From contig CALMVZ010000003.1 in assembly GCA_937873155.1 (NCBI GenBank), positions 1 through 64,000 on the forward strand: 64,000 nt of DNA, in the 5' to 3' direction. The notes under the pieces are model-generated. The model did not search any database. It was not told the DNA's origin and saw nothing but the letters and a program-made list of their open reading frames with translations. The position numbers were made by a program, and so were the translations under genes. Numbering within the stretch: the stretch's first letter is position 1; each line of letters starts with the position of its first letter. The stretch is from an uncultured Bacteroidota bacterium (GTDB taxonomy: Bacteria > Bacteroidota > Bacteroidia > B-17B0 > Aurantibacillaceae). This document shows, piece by piece, positions 42,222 through 50,192 of the stretch.

Positions 42222-42392
42222 TTATTTCTCTTCGTTGTTTTTTTTCACACCCTTTTTATAGCCACTCTTTTTTAATTTCCACCAAACAACAGAAAAAAGA
42301 ATTATTAGAATGGCCCATGCAAAAGGTCCCAAATATCTTGGCTCGCCTTGGTGAGGATTATATGATATTAGTAAAATGAATAGGGCATGCAT
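42222..42392 (-). CDS. 56-residue small membrane protein
   Basis: Minus-strand frame of 56 codons with ATG and TAA: starts MHALFILLISYNPHQG, with one strong transmembrane helix (GPFAWAILIILFSVVW) ending in a Lys-rich tail (KKSGYKKGVKKNNEEK). A Trp-Trp and Lys cluster after the helix is a typical membrane anchor with the tail inside the cell. It lies 60 nt upstream of 41850-42161 in the same direction. Small size means chance cannot be excluded, but codon pattern and hydrophobicity look protein-like. Confidence 0.5.
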   Translation of the reverse strand: MHALFILLISYNPHQGEPRYLGPFAWAILIILFSVVWWKLKKSGYKKGVKKNNEEK

Positions 42393-42419
42393 GGTTTATT
42401 AAAGATACAAATTTCTAAC

Positions 42420-42442
42420 AAAAAAGCCCCGCATTTGCGAGG
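42420..42442 (-). terminator. Terminator of the transaldolase-like gene
   Basis: Stem AGCCCCGC/GCGAGGCT with a single mismatch and ATTT loop, A run on the plus strand giving a T run on the minus strand. Confidence 0.75.
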
Positions 42443-42463
42443 CTCTTGTTTGTGTGAATTTGA

Positions 42464-43111
42464 TTACTTTTTCGCATCCGCTAAGAACTGAGCAAGTCCG
42501 CTATCAGTTAAAGGGTGTTTTAACAGAGCCGTAATAGCACTCAAAGGACAAGTGGCTACATCTGCCCCTGCTTTTGCGCACTGGATGATATGCATCGGAT
42601 GACGTACTGAAGCCGCTAAAATTTCAGTTTCATATCCGTAATTATCATAGATCTGGCGAATATCTGCGATCAAAGTCATGCCATCTGTACTTACATCATC
42701 CAAACGCCCGATGAAAGGAGAAACGTAAGTCGCTCCGGCTTTAGCTGCTAATAGAGCTTGTCCCGGTGAAAACACTAAAGTACAATTGGTACGGATCCCT
42801 TTTTCAGTAAAATATTTTATGGCTTTAACGCCGTCTTTTATCATTGGTACTTTCACTACAATTTGTTCGTGAAGTTCTGCTAAAGCTTCACCTTCTTTTA
42901 CCATACCGTCAAAATCGGTAGAGATAACTTCAGCACTCACATCACCGGTAACGATCTTGCAGATGTCAACGTAATGTTTTAAGATGTTATCTGTGCCTTT
43001 AATGCCTTCTTTAGCCATTAAGGATGGGTTTGTAGTTACGCCGTCTAGAACACCTAAGTCTTGCGCTTCTTTAATTTGTGCCAGGTTTGCTGTGTCGATG
43101 AAGAATTTCAT
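42464..43111 (-). CDS. fsa: Transaldolase-like fructose-6-phosphate aldolase
   Basis: 215 residues. Short transaldolase subfamily (FSA/TalC): [33 protein letters not shown] (quoted in part: [23 protein letters not shown]), Schiff-base Lys in VVKVPM, and [13 protein letters not shown]. True transaldolase and FSA cannot be separated by these motifs. Promoter -7 at 43138-43131 and terminator at 42420-42442 make it a single-gene unit. Confidence 0.9.
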   Translation of the reverse strand: MKFFIDTANLAQIKEAQDLGVLDGVTTNPSLMAKEGIKGTDNILKHYVDICKIVTGDVSAEVISTDFDGMVKEGEALAELHEQIVVKVPMIKDGVKAIKYFTEKGIRTNCTLVFSPGQALLAAKAGATYVSPFIGRLDDVSTDGMTLIADIRQIYDNYGYETEILAASVRHPMHIIQCAKAGADVATCPLSAITALLKHPLTDSGLAQFLADAKK

Positions 43112-43130
43112 TGTGTGATTTTAGTTTGTA

Positions 43131-43138
43131 CAAAAATA
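43131..43138 (-). promoter_or_regulatory. -7 element of the transaldolase-like gene
   Basis: Minus-strand TATTTTTG, 19 nt before the ATG. Confidence 0.5.
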
Positions 43139-43200
43139 GAATAAGGTAGTTTACTTAACACAAATGTTTATAGAATGTTGATGAAATATTACGCGCTTAG

Positions 43201-43461
43201 CAGCTCTCCGATTTCCCTTCTCCCTTTGGGAGAAGGTGTCTGCCTGTGGCAGACGGATGAGGGTTTAGGATGAAGCGGTTCGATATTAAGATACTTTCTT
43301 TCGGAGCCACGGTTTCGGAAGAAGTTGTTCAATCGTAACAGAATTTCGTTTCAAAACATATCTCTTCGTAGGAAGGTGTTCAATTATTAATGCATTTCGT
43401 TTCTAAACCCTCACCTGTCCGCAAAGCGGACATCCTCTCCCAAAGAGAGAGGAGAGATCTG
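43201..43461. mobile_element. MITE-like non-coding element with long inverted arms
   Basis: Left arm 43201-43268 and right arm 43403-43461 are imperfect reverse complements (CTAAACCCTCA at the inner edge of the right arm against TGAGGGTTTAG of the left). Each arm holds nested dyads: CTTCTCCCTTTGGGAGAAG and GTCTGCC-TGT-GGCAGAC on the left, TGTCCGC-AAA-GCGGACA and CCTCTCCCAAAGAGAGAGG on the right. Inside is a ~30-bp direct repeat (43324-43353, 43376-43404; GTTCAAT...TTTCGTTTC). No transposase. The space between the transaldolase and 43481 genes (369 bases) is mostly this element. Confidence 0.6.
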
Positions 43462-43480
43462 TCCTTCGAAAATAAGTTAA

Positions 43481-44089
43481 TTATTGCCTGCTCTCTACAT
43501 TCTTTATTACCTTTCCGGTGCTGGCATTTATGTAAGCGCTGGTGGTATGGTACATTTCAGCTTCGCATTTTTTGCAAGGTTCGAGGTGGTAAAAATGCCA
43601 GATGAAATAATAATCTTTTTTTGCAGTATCGTAATCAGTAGAGATCTCGCCATATAGTTTATCGCTGTTCTTTTTCAATGTAGTATCAGCTTTCATCGCC
43701 GTTTTTTTGGCCTCCTGGAAAGAAACTACTTTACCACCGTCCTTTTTTATACTGGCAGGTAAACGGGTGTAATTTTTGAATGCGGCATCTTTTATTACAC
43801 CTTTTCCTAATTTATACTCAATTGTAAAAACAACATGACTTTCTTTTACGTTCGGGAAATTAAATGAATAGAAAATAGTGAATGCATGCAAAACATTCTC
43901 TTTGGTGTGAGCGTCACTTTTTATCAAACGTACATTATTTGTGAATGCTTCTTGTCCGATCTCATTGATGATGATCTGATCGCATTTCTTTTTGATGCTA
44001 TCCGGTGCAACAGCTCCGTAAATAGTTTGAGAATAGTTTTGTAAACTAATGCATAAAAGAGCTGCCGATATGATGAGTTTTATGCGCAT
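43481..44089 (-). CDS. Secreted protein of unknown function
   Basis: 202 residues. Signal peptide (MRIKLIISAALLCISLQNYSQ). No recognised domain. Visible: VHHAFTIFYSFNF-like hydrophobic strands, a KKC and CKKCEAEMYHTT Cys pair, and PASIKKDGGKVVSFQEAKKTAMKAD. Cystatin-like or DUF-type folds could fit but I do not claim one. Its promoter was not identified; the SRP RNA gene lies 10 nt upstream on the same strand and its terminator could reach into it. Confidence 0.6.
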   Translation of the reverse strand: MRIKLIISAALLCISLQNYSQTIYGAVAPDSIKKKCDQIIINEIGQEAFTNNVRLIKSDAHTKENVLHAFTIFYSFNFPNVKESHVVFTIEYKLGKGVIKDAAFKNYTRLPASIKKDGGKVVSFQEAKKTAMKADTTLKKNSDKLYGEISTDYDTAKKDYYFIWHFYHLEPCKKCEAEMYHTTSAYINASTGKVIKNVESRQ

Positions 44090-44099
44090 TTTTTAAAAA

Positions 44100-44201
44100 G
44101 ATGGGTAAGCTACTCACATCGCACCGCTACAACCGCCTACCCTTGCTCCGTTCCCGACCTGGGGGATTTGGCAGGAGCTGGTCGTGTAAGACTTACCCAC
44201 C
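44100..44201 (-). ncRNA. ffs: Signal recognition particle RNA (4.5S-type)
   Basis: About 102 nt on the minus strand. Terminal stem of 10 bp pairs GGTGGGTAAG with CTTACCCATC (one G-U), and the conserved Ffh-binding core reads CCCAGGTCGGGAACGGAGCA, close to the CAGGTC-GGAA-GGAGCA pattern of bacterial small SRP RNAs. A -7 element TAATTTTG (44213-44206) is 5 nt upstream of the 5' end, and a T run follows the 3' end. Confidence 0.92.
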
Positions 44202-44205
44202 GCTG

Positions 44206-44213
44206 CAAAATTA
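44206..44213 (-). promoter_or_regulatory. ffs -7 element
   Basis: Minus-strand TAATTTTG, spacing of 4-5 nt to the mature 5' end, which calibrates where this promoter type starts transcription. Confidence 0.6.
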
Positions 44214-44286
44214 ACATTTATTTTAATTTCACGAATAAAATACTAAAATTTGTAAGTAATAATCACGTTATTTGTTCTGTTATAAT

Positions 44287-45240
44287 ATGCAGATTTCCAT
44301 AGTAATACCTTTAAAAGACGAGGCCGAATCACTTCCTGAATTACACGATTGGATCGTAAAGGTAATGACTGCTAACAACTTCACTTACGAGGTACTCTTT
44401 ATTGATGACGGAAGTAAGGACGGTTCCTGGAAAGTGATCGAAAACCTCCGTCAAAAAAATTCAAATGTCCGGGCGATCAAATTCCGTCGCAATTATGGCA
44501 AATCACCGGCACTTTATGTGGGATTTGAAGCTACAAAAGGTGATGTTGTGATCACAATGGATGCCGATCTTCAGGATAGTCCTGATGAGATCCCTGAATT
44601 GTATGCTATGATCACCAAAGATGGTTATGACCTTGTGAGCGGATGGAAACAAAAACGTTATGATAACACAGTAACAAAAAATCTTCCTTCAAAATTATAT
44701 AACTGGACGAACCGGAAAATTTCAGGAATTAAATTGCATGACATGAATTGCGGTTTAAAAGCATACCGTAAAGAAGTAGTGAAGAGTATTGAAGTTTACG
44801 GGGAGATGCACCGTTTTATTCCGGTTCTTGCGAAGAATGCGGGTTTTAGTAAAATAGGCGAGAAGGTTGTTCAGCACCAGGCGAGAAAATACGGTGTAAG
44901 TAAATTTGGCTGGGACCGTTTCATCAATGGATTTTTAGATCTGATGACGATCACTTTCTTGTCAAAATTCGGAAAACGTCCGATGCACTTTTTTGGTTTA
45001 GTTGGGATTATCATGTTCTTCATTGGTTTTGCTGCAGCTTTCTATATCGGTGCAGATAAGTTATACCATGTCTTCAATCATATTGCTGCGCGTAAAGTAA
45101 CAGATCGTCCGCTTTTTTATATTTCACTTACCACAATGGTATTAGGTTCCATGATGTTCCTGACTGGATTTATTGGTGAGCTGATCTTGCGTAATTCATC
45201 AGTTCGTAACAATTATCTTATCGAGCAGGAATTGAATTAA
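44287..45240 (+). CDS. GT2 glycosyltransferase (DPM1/GtrB-like), membrane-anchored
   Basis: 317 residues from ATG 44287 (MQISIVIPLKDEAESL). GT-A fold: FIDDGSKDGSW, TMDADLQDSPDEIPELY and WDRF-FL motifs; then two C-terminal transmembrane helices (FFGLVGIIMFFIGFAAAFYIG and FYISLTTMVLGSMMFLTGFI, in part). This is the undecaprenyl- or dolichyl-phosphate sugar transferase type used to donate sugars across membranes. Overlaps the next gene by 1 nt (TAATG). Acceptor unknown. Confidence 0.9.
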   Translation: MQISIVIPLKDEAESLPELHDWIVKVMTANNFTYEVLFIDDGSKDGSWKVIENLRQKNSNVRAIKFRRNYGKSPALYVGFEATKGDVVITMDADLQDSPDEIPELYAMITKDGYDLVSGWKQKRYDNTVTKNLPSKLYNWTNRKISGIKLHDMNCGLKAYRKEVVKSIEVYGEMHRFIPVLAKNAGFSKIGEKVVQHQARKYGVSKFGWDRFINGFLDLMTITFLSKFGKRPMHFFGLVGIIMFFIGFAAAFYIGADKLYHVFNHIAARKVTDRPLFYISLTTMVLGSMMFLTGFIGELILRNSSVRNNYLIEQELN

Positions 45241-45833
45241 TGGTTCAGGAGACCAATAAGAGACCGCCACGCATTCCTCTTACTCCGGATGAAGTAAAGG
45301 ACTTCATCAGATTGAAAAAACACAAAGAGAAGATCAAACTCGAGCGGTTCAAGCAAACAAAAACTTATAAAGTTCTCAATGTATTCAACATCATATGCAT
45401 TGTCATTTACACGGAGATCGTTTTTGCTTTTTTAGGGTCTTGTAATTTCACTACGCATTATATCAAATCGATGGATTCTTATTACAGTGATGAGATCATT
45501 GGAGGAAAACGTACTTTGAGCAGCATTGTATTTAAAACTGTTAATGATCAGGTTTACGATGTGAGTATACGGGATACCTCTGTTATACCTGAAAGATTTT
45601 CGGGATTAAGAGTTGGTTCAGATTGGTTATTGAAAAAAGAAATTAAAGTACGATTTAAAAAAGGAGGAAAAGATTTTTACATCAAACGGTCTTTCCCTTT
45701 GCTTTTCATTTCAATTCTTTGGGGAATTGTGACCTTTGTGTTATTCGGTTACAATATGAACCAGAATAATTATTCTTTGAATGTGATCACATTCGTGAAC
45801 CTGATAACGATGCTATCGTTCATGTTACTCTAA
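45240..45833 (+). CDS. Membrane protein of unknown function, coupled to the GT2 gene
   Basis: 197 residues. A basic N-terminal segment (KKHKEKIKLERFKQTK), three transmembrane segments (VLNVFNIICIVIYTEIVFAF; LLFISILWGIVTFVLFGY; VITFVNLITMLSFML) and a beta-rich extracytoplasmic loop of about 100 residues between the first two. Start codon shares a base with the GT2 stop, so it is translated with it. It may form a pair with the glycosyltransferase; no family is recognised. Overlaps the YiiX gene at the 3' end by 9 nt. Confidence 0.6.
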   Translation: MVQETNKRPPRIPLTPDEVKDFIRLKKHKEKIKLERFKQTKTYKVLNVFNIICIVIYTEIVFAFLGSCNFTTHYIKSMDSYYSDEIIGGKRTLSSIVFKTVNDQVYDVSIRDTSVIPERFSGLRVGSDWLLKKEIKVRFKKGGKDFYIKRSFPLLFISILWGIVTFVLFGYNMNQNNYSLNVITFVNLITMLSFMLL

Positions 45834-46421
45834 TAGTTCAGAATCGTACATATCTCCCGGCGAGATCATGTTCTCGTTCAAAGGAATATTCTTTCCGTAA
45901 CGTTCAGTCAGTTTTTGTTTCACTGCAGGATGAGTCAGGTCGAAATCTTTTAGCGGACGGAGTTTCCCGATATCAATTCCTAAATTATGTTTGTATAATT
46001 TCCATACAAATTCAGAGCAGTACATTTGATCATCTCCCCAGTTAAAAGCAAGGTCATAATGAACTCCAAGAAGTGATTTAGCTTCTATGAGCATTTTTTT
46101 AAGATTATCTTCTGTTAAAAGGGATTGATCCTTCAGGCGTTTGATGTAATATTTTCCATCCGCGCTCATATCCACAAATTCATTAAATGTATTTTTAGAG
46201 ACCGGTTCAACAGCATGGTAGACCATGGCCTTTCCATTTTCTATCATAACAATCCCAACATGCGTGTATTTTGATTTGGTGGCCAATTGAATGGCCTTTC
46301 CTTGTCCTGATGGATTAACAATAAAGACAATATCGCCATTCTTAAGGGGCTTTTCAGATCTAAAGCCTGTTAAAAACACAAAGGTTAATAGGCTTGATAA
46401 AAACAGGATGTATTTCCGCAT
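45825..46421 (-). CDS. YiiX-like permuted papain (NlpC/P60-fold) hydrolase
   Basis: 198 residues from ATG 46421; a slightly longer frame starts at 46439. Signal peptide RKYILFLSSLLTFVFLTGF. Catalytic features of YiiX-type permuted papain-like enzymes: YTHVGIV (His) before YCSEFVWKLY (Cys). YHAVEPV and the GDMYDSELLE end are also family-like. Such enzymes cleave amide or peptide bonds, often in peptidoglycan or small molecules. Promoter candidate TACTTTTG at 46504-46497. Confidence 0.8.
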   Translation of the reverse strand: MRKYILFLSSLLTFVFLTGFRSEKPLKNGDIVFIVNPSGQGKAIQLATKSKYTHVGIVMIENGKAMVYHAVEPVSKNTFNEFVDMSADGKYYIKRLKDQSLLTEDNLKKMLIEAKSLLGVHYDLAFNWGDDQMYCSEFVWKLYKHNLGIDIGKLRPLKDFDLTHPAVKQKLTERYGKNIPLNENMISPGDMYDSELLE

Positions 46422-46496
46422 AATATTATAATAACACAAACAGGTAACAGTTACGTCTTTAACATATTTAAACTAAAACGTGTTTAGACAATAAAA

Positions 46497-46504
46497 CAAA
46501 AGTA
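46497..46504 (-). promoter_or_regulatory. Candidate -7 element of the YiiX-like gene
   Basis: Minus-strand TACTTTTG; predicts a 70-nt leader that contains a TAAACAC-type dyad. Confidence 0.4.
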
Positions 46505-46563
46505 GTCACGTTGCATTTTGAGGTCTTGTTAATTTTTTATAAATTAGTTTAAAATTATATCTC

Positions 46564-47547
46564 ATGAAAAGGATAGTTTTATTTATCGCATTGGTTTTAA
46601 CGGTAGATTTCGCTGTTGCTCAAACGGACACTTTGTTTTCAGGAAAGAAAGCAATTCCTTGCAAAATTGTTGAGATCAGTGAAAGTGAATTCAAATATAA
46701 AAAAGCAGAGTTGCCTGATGGTCCGACCTACGTTATCGACCGTGCTAAAGTAACCAAGTATACTCTGGTTGGTGGTTTTAGCGAGATCGTAGTTCCGGAT
46801 GAAATGTCTGTTGAACATGAGCATCAGGAAATTTTAGGTAATCGTGAAGTGATTAAGATCCAACCTTTCAGTTTAGCCCTTAATTATATTTCTATCGGAT
46901 ATGAAAGAGTAATTAAAGTGGGAACCAATCTTGATATTGAAGCGGGATATATTAACAACGCGATGACCACTAACCAATCCTTTTATAGTTATGGGATTAA
47001 TAGCGTTAACGATCCTCCTTTTTGTTATGGATTCTATTTTAAACCGGGCATTAAGTTTTTCTTGGGGCAGGATTTTTCGGTTAAAGGTTTAAAGTACGCT
47101 CATCCATTGAAAGGCCGTTATATTAGATTAGATCTGGCAGTTTCTTACCTGAATGTTCAGGAAGTAACACGATATAATTATGTTTCCGGCCCTTATCATG
47201 TGTCTACAAACGGTACAGTTTCAACTGATATTACATCTGTTGCATACGGAGGATTTATAAATTATGGCCGGCAGTTTATTTTAGGTAATGTTTTAACGTT
47301 AGATTACTACCTCGGAATTGGCTTTACTTTCCAGAGCAATTCGTATTCTAATTCTCAATTTCAAACTGCTCCGTTGGCATTTTATCATAGAAGCGATGAT
47401 GCGAAATATATTTCAAGGTATGGTGGATTTGCGAGAGTTCCCGACGTAGGAATTTCTGCAACTGCCGGTTTGAGGATAGGATATATCATTCCTTCTAAAA
47501 AAGCCAACACTTTACCAAAGAAAGCATCTCAGTCTATAAAGAATTAA
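46564..47547 (+). CDS. Secreted two-domain protein, first of tandem paralogs
   Basis: 327 residues. Signal peptide (LVLTVDFAVAQT). Residues about 20-75, LFSGKKAIPCKIVEISESEF and KYKKAELPDGPTYVID, form an SH3-like small barrel seen in Bacteroidetes proteins of the DTIYLKDG type. After it come long alternating segments (INNAMTTNQSFYSYG, FGFYFKPGIKFFLGQDF, RYIRLDLAVSYLN, GGFINYGRQFILGNVLTLDYYLGIG) typical of an 8-strand outer-membrane beta-barrel. 20 nt before its paralog 47567-48568. Function unknown. Confidence 0.7.
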   Translation: MKRIVLFIALVLTVDFAVAQTDTLFSGKKAIPCKIVEISESEFKYKKAELPDGPTYVIDRAKVTKYTLVGGFSEIVVPDEMSVEHEHQEILGNREVIKIQPFSLALNYISIGYERVIKVGTNLDIEAGYINNAMTTNQSFYSYGINSVNDPPFCYGFYFKPGIKFFLGQDFSVKGLKYAHPLKGRYIRLDLAVSYLNVQEVTRYNYVSGPYHVSTNGTVSTDITSVAYGGFINYGRQFILGNVLTLDYYLGIGFTFQSNSYSNSQFQTAPLAFYHRSDDAKYISRYGGFARVPDVGISATAGLRIGYIIPSKKANTLPKKASQSIKN

Positions 47548-47566
47548 GAAATTAAATATAAATTAT

Positions 47567-48568
47567 ATGAAAAAACTGATCATATTTTTAGCATTTATCT
47601 CGTTTGCGAAGATTTCTTTTTCACAAACGGATACATTGTTTTCAGGAAAGAAAGCGATCCCTTGTAAAATTGTTGAGATCAGCGAGAGCGAATTCAAGTA
47701 TAAAAAAGCAGAACTTCCGGATGGCCCGACTTACGTTATCGACCGCAGTAAAGTAACTAAATACACTTTATCAAGTGGTTTTAGTGAGATCGTTGTTCCG
47801 GATGAAATGTCTGTTGAGCATGAGCACAAAGAAATTTTAGGTAACCGTGAAGTATTCAAGATCCAGCCCTTCAGTTTAGCCTTGAATTATATTTCTATTG
47901 GATACGAACGTGTGATCAAAGTTGGAACTAACCTTGATATCGAAGCAGGGTATATGAATAATTCTATGACCACAAACGAAGGGTTTTATACTTACGGAAT
48001 GCGTAGTTATCAAGGTGGAGTGCCGTTTACTTATGGATTTTATTTTAAACCAGGAATTAAATTTTTCCTTGGACAGGATTTTTCTATCAAAGGACTTAAA
48101 TATGCACATCCGTTAAAAGGCAGGTATATAAGGCTTGATCTTGCTTTGTCGTATTTAAATGTTGAGAATGTTACAGGCGCTGTTTATGTTCAGGGGCCTT
48201 ACCCGAATGTATATCCTAGTTATACAACAGTAATTACTGATGTAACCTCACTTGCATATGGTGGATTTATCAGCTATGGCCGTCAGTTTATTTTAGGAAA
48301 TGTGCTCACCTTAGATTATTATTTGGGACTTGGATTTACAGGCCAATCTAATAGCTTTTCTAATGCTGATTATAATAATGTTAGTACCGGTGGTTATGGC
48401 TATTATCGTGATGACGCCAGAAGTTTATATAGATACGGTGGATTTATCCGTATTCCCGGAGTGGGAATTTCAGGAACAGCAGGAATTAGATTAGGATATA
48501 TCATTCCTTCGAAAAAGACTAATGCGTTGCCTAAAAAAGCAGTCGCAGCTACACCGATCAAAGATTAA
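47567..48568 (+). CDS. Secreted two-domain protein, second of tandem paralogs
   Basis: 333 residues. Same plan as 46564-47547: signal peptide (FAKISFSQTD), SH3-like N domain that is nearly identical in protein but has many silent codon changes, then barrel. Differences are in the barrel loops: for example RSYQGGVPFTYGFY versus INSVNDPPFCYGFY and VQGPYPNVYPSYTT versus VSGPYHVSTNGTV. The divergence in loops with conserved core suggests an outer-membrane protein with a diversifying surface. Stop is 1 nt from that of the convergent 48570-49085. Confidence 0.7.
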   Translation: MKKLIIFLAFISFAKISFSQTDTLFSGKKAIPCKIVEISESEFKYKKAELPDGPTYVIDRSKVTKYTLSSGFSEIVVPDEMSVEHEHKEILGNREVFKIQPFSLALNYISIGYERVIKVGTNLDIEAGYMNNSMTTNEGFYTYGMRSYQGGVPFTYGFYFKPGIKFFLGQDFSIKGLKYAHPLKGRYIRLDLALSYLNVENVTGAVYVQGPYPNVYPSYTTVITDVTSLAYGGFISYGRQFILGNVLTLDYYLGLGFTGQSNSFSNADYNNVSTGGYGYYRDDARSLYRYGGFIRIPGVGISGTAGIRLGYIIPSKKTNALPKKAVAATPIKD

Positions 48569-48569
48569 A

Positions 48570-49085
48570 TTATAATTTACTTAATATCTTTTTACAATCG
48601 CGGATCCTAACTGTAAGTGATGGCGGCTGTGGAAATGTGCTTAGTTCTGAAAGTACAAGATCCACTTCATGTTTTAATTCAGGATACATCAGGCAAATTT
48701 GTCCAACCATTGTTATTGAAAAAGCCCTGATAGCGTGAGGTAATGTGGCATTCTTTGTGAAGTTCATGCAGAGATCAAATACTTCACTGCAATATTTTTC
48801 CGGAACTCCGATCTCGTAGAGTATTCGTATCACATTGCGAATTGCGCCTGTATGTTGTTTTTCTTTTCTTAAAAATTTTACCAATGAAGAAATTTCTTTC
48901 CGAATCAATTTAGGATGTTTAAAGCTGATGTGTTGCAAAGCCCATGAAGCGCGCATGGATAAGGTCAGATCTTCTCCTAAAGTCATTTTTACAAGCTCTT
49001 TTACGATCTTTGGATCTTTCTCAACTTCTTTTACAAGCTGCTTTACTTTCGTTAAGCTAAAATATTTTGGATCTTTTATCTCCAT
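48570..49085 (-). CDS. HEAT-repeat-like helical protein
   Basis: 171 residues, all helical by pattern: repeating 35-40-residue blocks (TLSMRASWALQHISFKHP, AIRNVIRILYEIGVPEK, HAIRAFSITMVGQICLMYP) look like HEAT/armadillo repeats. No signal peptide, so cytoplasmic. No enzyme residues. Could be a scaffold or a PBS-lyase-type repeat. Unknown function. It is followed upstream by a repetitive intergenic piece (49095-49141, words GTCTCTTTTATCC and TTAAGTCTC). Confidence 0.6.
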   Translation of the reverse strand: MEIKDPKYFSLTKVKQLVKEVEKDPKIVKELVKMTLGEDLTLSMRASWALQHISFKHPKLIRKEISSLVKFLRKEKQHTGAIRNVIRILYEIGVPEKYCSEVFDLCMNFTKNATLPHAIRAFSITMVGQICLMYPELKHEVDLVLSELSTFPQPPSLTVRIRDCKKILSKL

Positions 49086-49136
49086 TTTATTTTTTGTCCC
49101 CTTAGTCTTTTAAGTCTCTTTTATCCCTTAAGTCTC

Positions 49137-50066
49137 TCAAAATTTATTTCTCCAGATCAGAATTACAACTCCTAAAATAGCAATTAAGCAGGCAAAAACG
49201 GATTGCAAAGTTATTTTTTCTTTGTACACCAAAAGATTCACAGGTAAAACCACAATAGGAAGTAAAGCAAAAATGGTTTGGGCGACAGCCACCTCGATTT
49301 TCTGAATGGCGATCAATGAACAAGTCACACCACAAATTGGTCCCAGAAAAGTTCCGAGCACCATGTAGGGAATGGCGTTGTTTTTATTAGAGAGAACCGG
49401 TTTTGAATTCGAAATTAATTTCATGGTGAGTAGTGAACCTAAGAACGCAGCACTAAAAGCAAATAACAACCGGATCCAAACGGCATGCATGGTTGGGATC
49501 TTATCTGTATAATAATCCATACCGTATTTAGAAAGAACTAATCCTGTACCTTGACAAAGTGCGCCGGTAATTCCTAAAATAATTCCTGTTTTATCTCTCC
49601 TGAATCCTGCTTCTTCTGCAGCCGCCGTATCTTTTTTAGAAAGTGTTAACCAGATCACTCCCCCAATGGTAATAGCAATTCCAAGGATACCGATCAAATT
49701 TATTTTTTCTCCTAAAACCAAAAAACCCATACTAAGCGCAGCCCCAGGTGCAAAGGTGGTGTAAAGACTTCCTAGCTTTGGTCCGAGTAAGGTGAAGGAT
49801 TTGAAACTGCAGTAATCGCCGATAGTAAAGCCGATAATTCCGGAAGCGCCCAAGAAAACGTAATGATAAAGTTGTGGCTGAGAAAAAAGTTCAACAATAT
49901 TTAATGAATTTGTAAAAAATAAAATGATTGAAATTAAAACCCATGCTAATAATAAACGCCATTGATTAACGGGAGCAGTTCCAATTCGTTTAGCTGCTTC
50001 TGTAAAAGGAAAAATACCGAGACTCCAGCAAAGTGTTGTAACGAGTGCAATTAATTCACCGCTCAT
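49137..50066 (-). CDS. EamA/DMT-family transporter
   Basis: 309 residues, ten predicted membrane helices in two EamA halves: TLCWSLGIFPFTEAAKRIGT..., TIGDYCSFKSFTLLGPKLGSL, GITGALCQGTGLVLSKYG and CSLIAIQKIEVAVAQTIFALLP (short excerpts). Drug/metabolite exporters of this type move amino acids or metabolites; the substrate cannot be read. Promoter -7 TAATTTTG at 50154-50147. A 24-codon upstream frame overlaps its start codon (see finding). Confidence 0.9.
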   Translation of the reverse strand: MSGELIALVTTLCWSLGIFPFTEAAKRIGTAPVNQWRLLLAWVLISIILFFTNSLNIVELFSQPQLYHYVFLGASGIIGFTIGDYCSFKSFTLLGPKLGSLYTTFAPGAALSMGFLVLGEKINLIGILGIAITIGGVIWLTLSKKDTAAAEEAGFRRDKTGIILGITGALCQGTGLVLSKYGMDYYTDKIPTMHAVWIRLLFAFSAAFLGSLLTMKLISNSKPVLSNKNNAIPYMVLGTFLGPICGVTCSLIAIQKIEVAVAQTIFALLPIVVLPVNLLVYKEKITLQSVFACLIAILGVVILIWRNKF

Positions 50067-50137
50067 GATAGTTGGTAGTTTCCCGAAAGGCCCACTATGT
50101 GGCGGGTGGGTAGTTCGTAGATGAGGACTGTGATCAT
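50063..50137 (-). CDS. Possible 24-residue upstream peptide coupled to the EamA transporter
   Basis: Minus-strand frame MITVLIYELPTRHIVGLSGN then YQLS and TGA. TGA overlaps the transporter ATG (ATGA). The ATG at 50137 is 9 nt after the -7 box. Much of it is built from the TACGAACTACC intergenic word, so it may be chance. Confidence 0.25.
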   Translation of the reverse strand: MITVLIYELPTRHIVGLSGNYQLS

Positions 50138-50192
50138 ATTTTGCTCCAAAATTATAATAAATCTACGAACTACGAACTCAAAACTACGAACT
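50110..50192. repeat. Inverted repeat of the CTACGAACT word family
   Basis: GTAGTTCGTAGAT (50110-50122) and ATCTACGAACTAC (50161-50173) are perfect 13-bp inverted arms; CTACGAACTC reiterations continue to 50192. The same word is at 24141-24219. Confidence 0.65.
50147..50154 (-). promoter_or_regulatory. EamA promoter -7 element
   Basis: Minus-strand TAATTTTG inside the loop of the inverted repeat. Confidence 0.4.
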
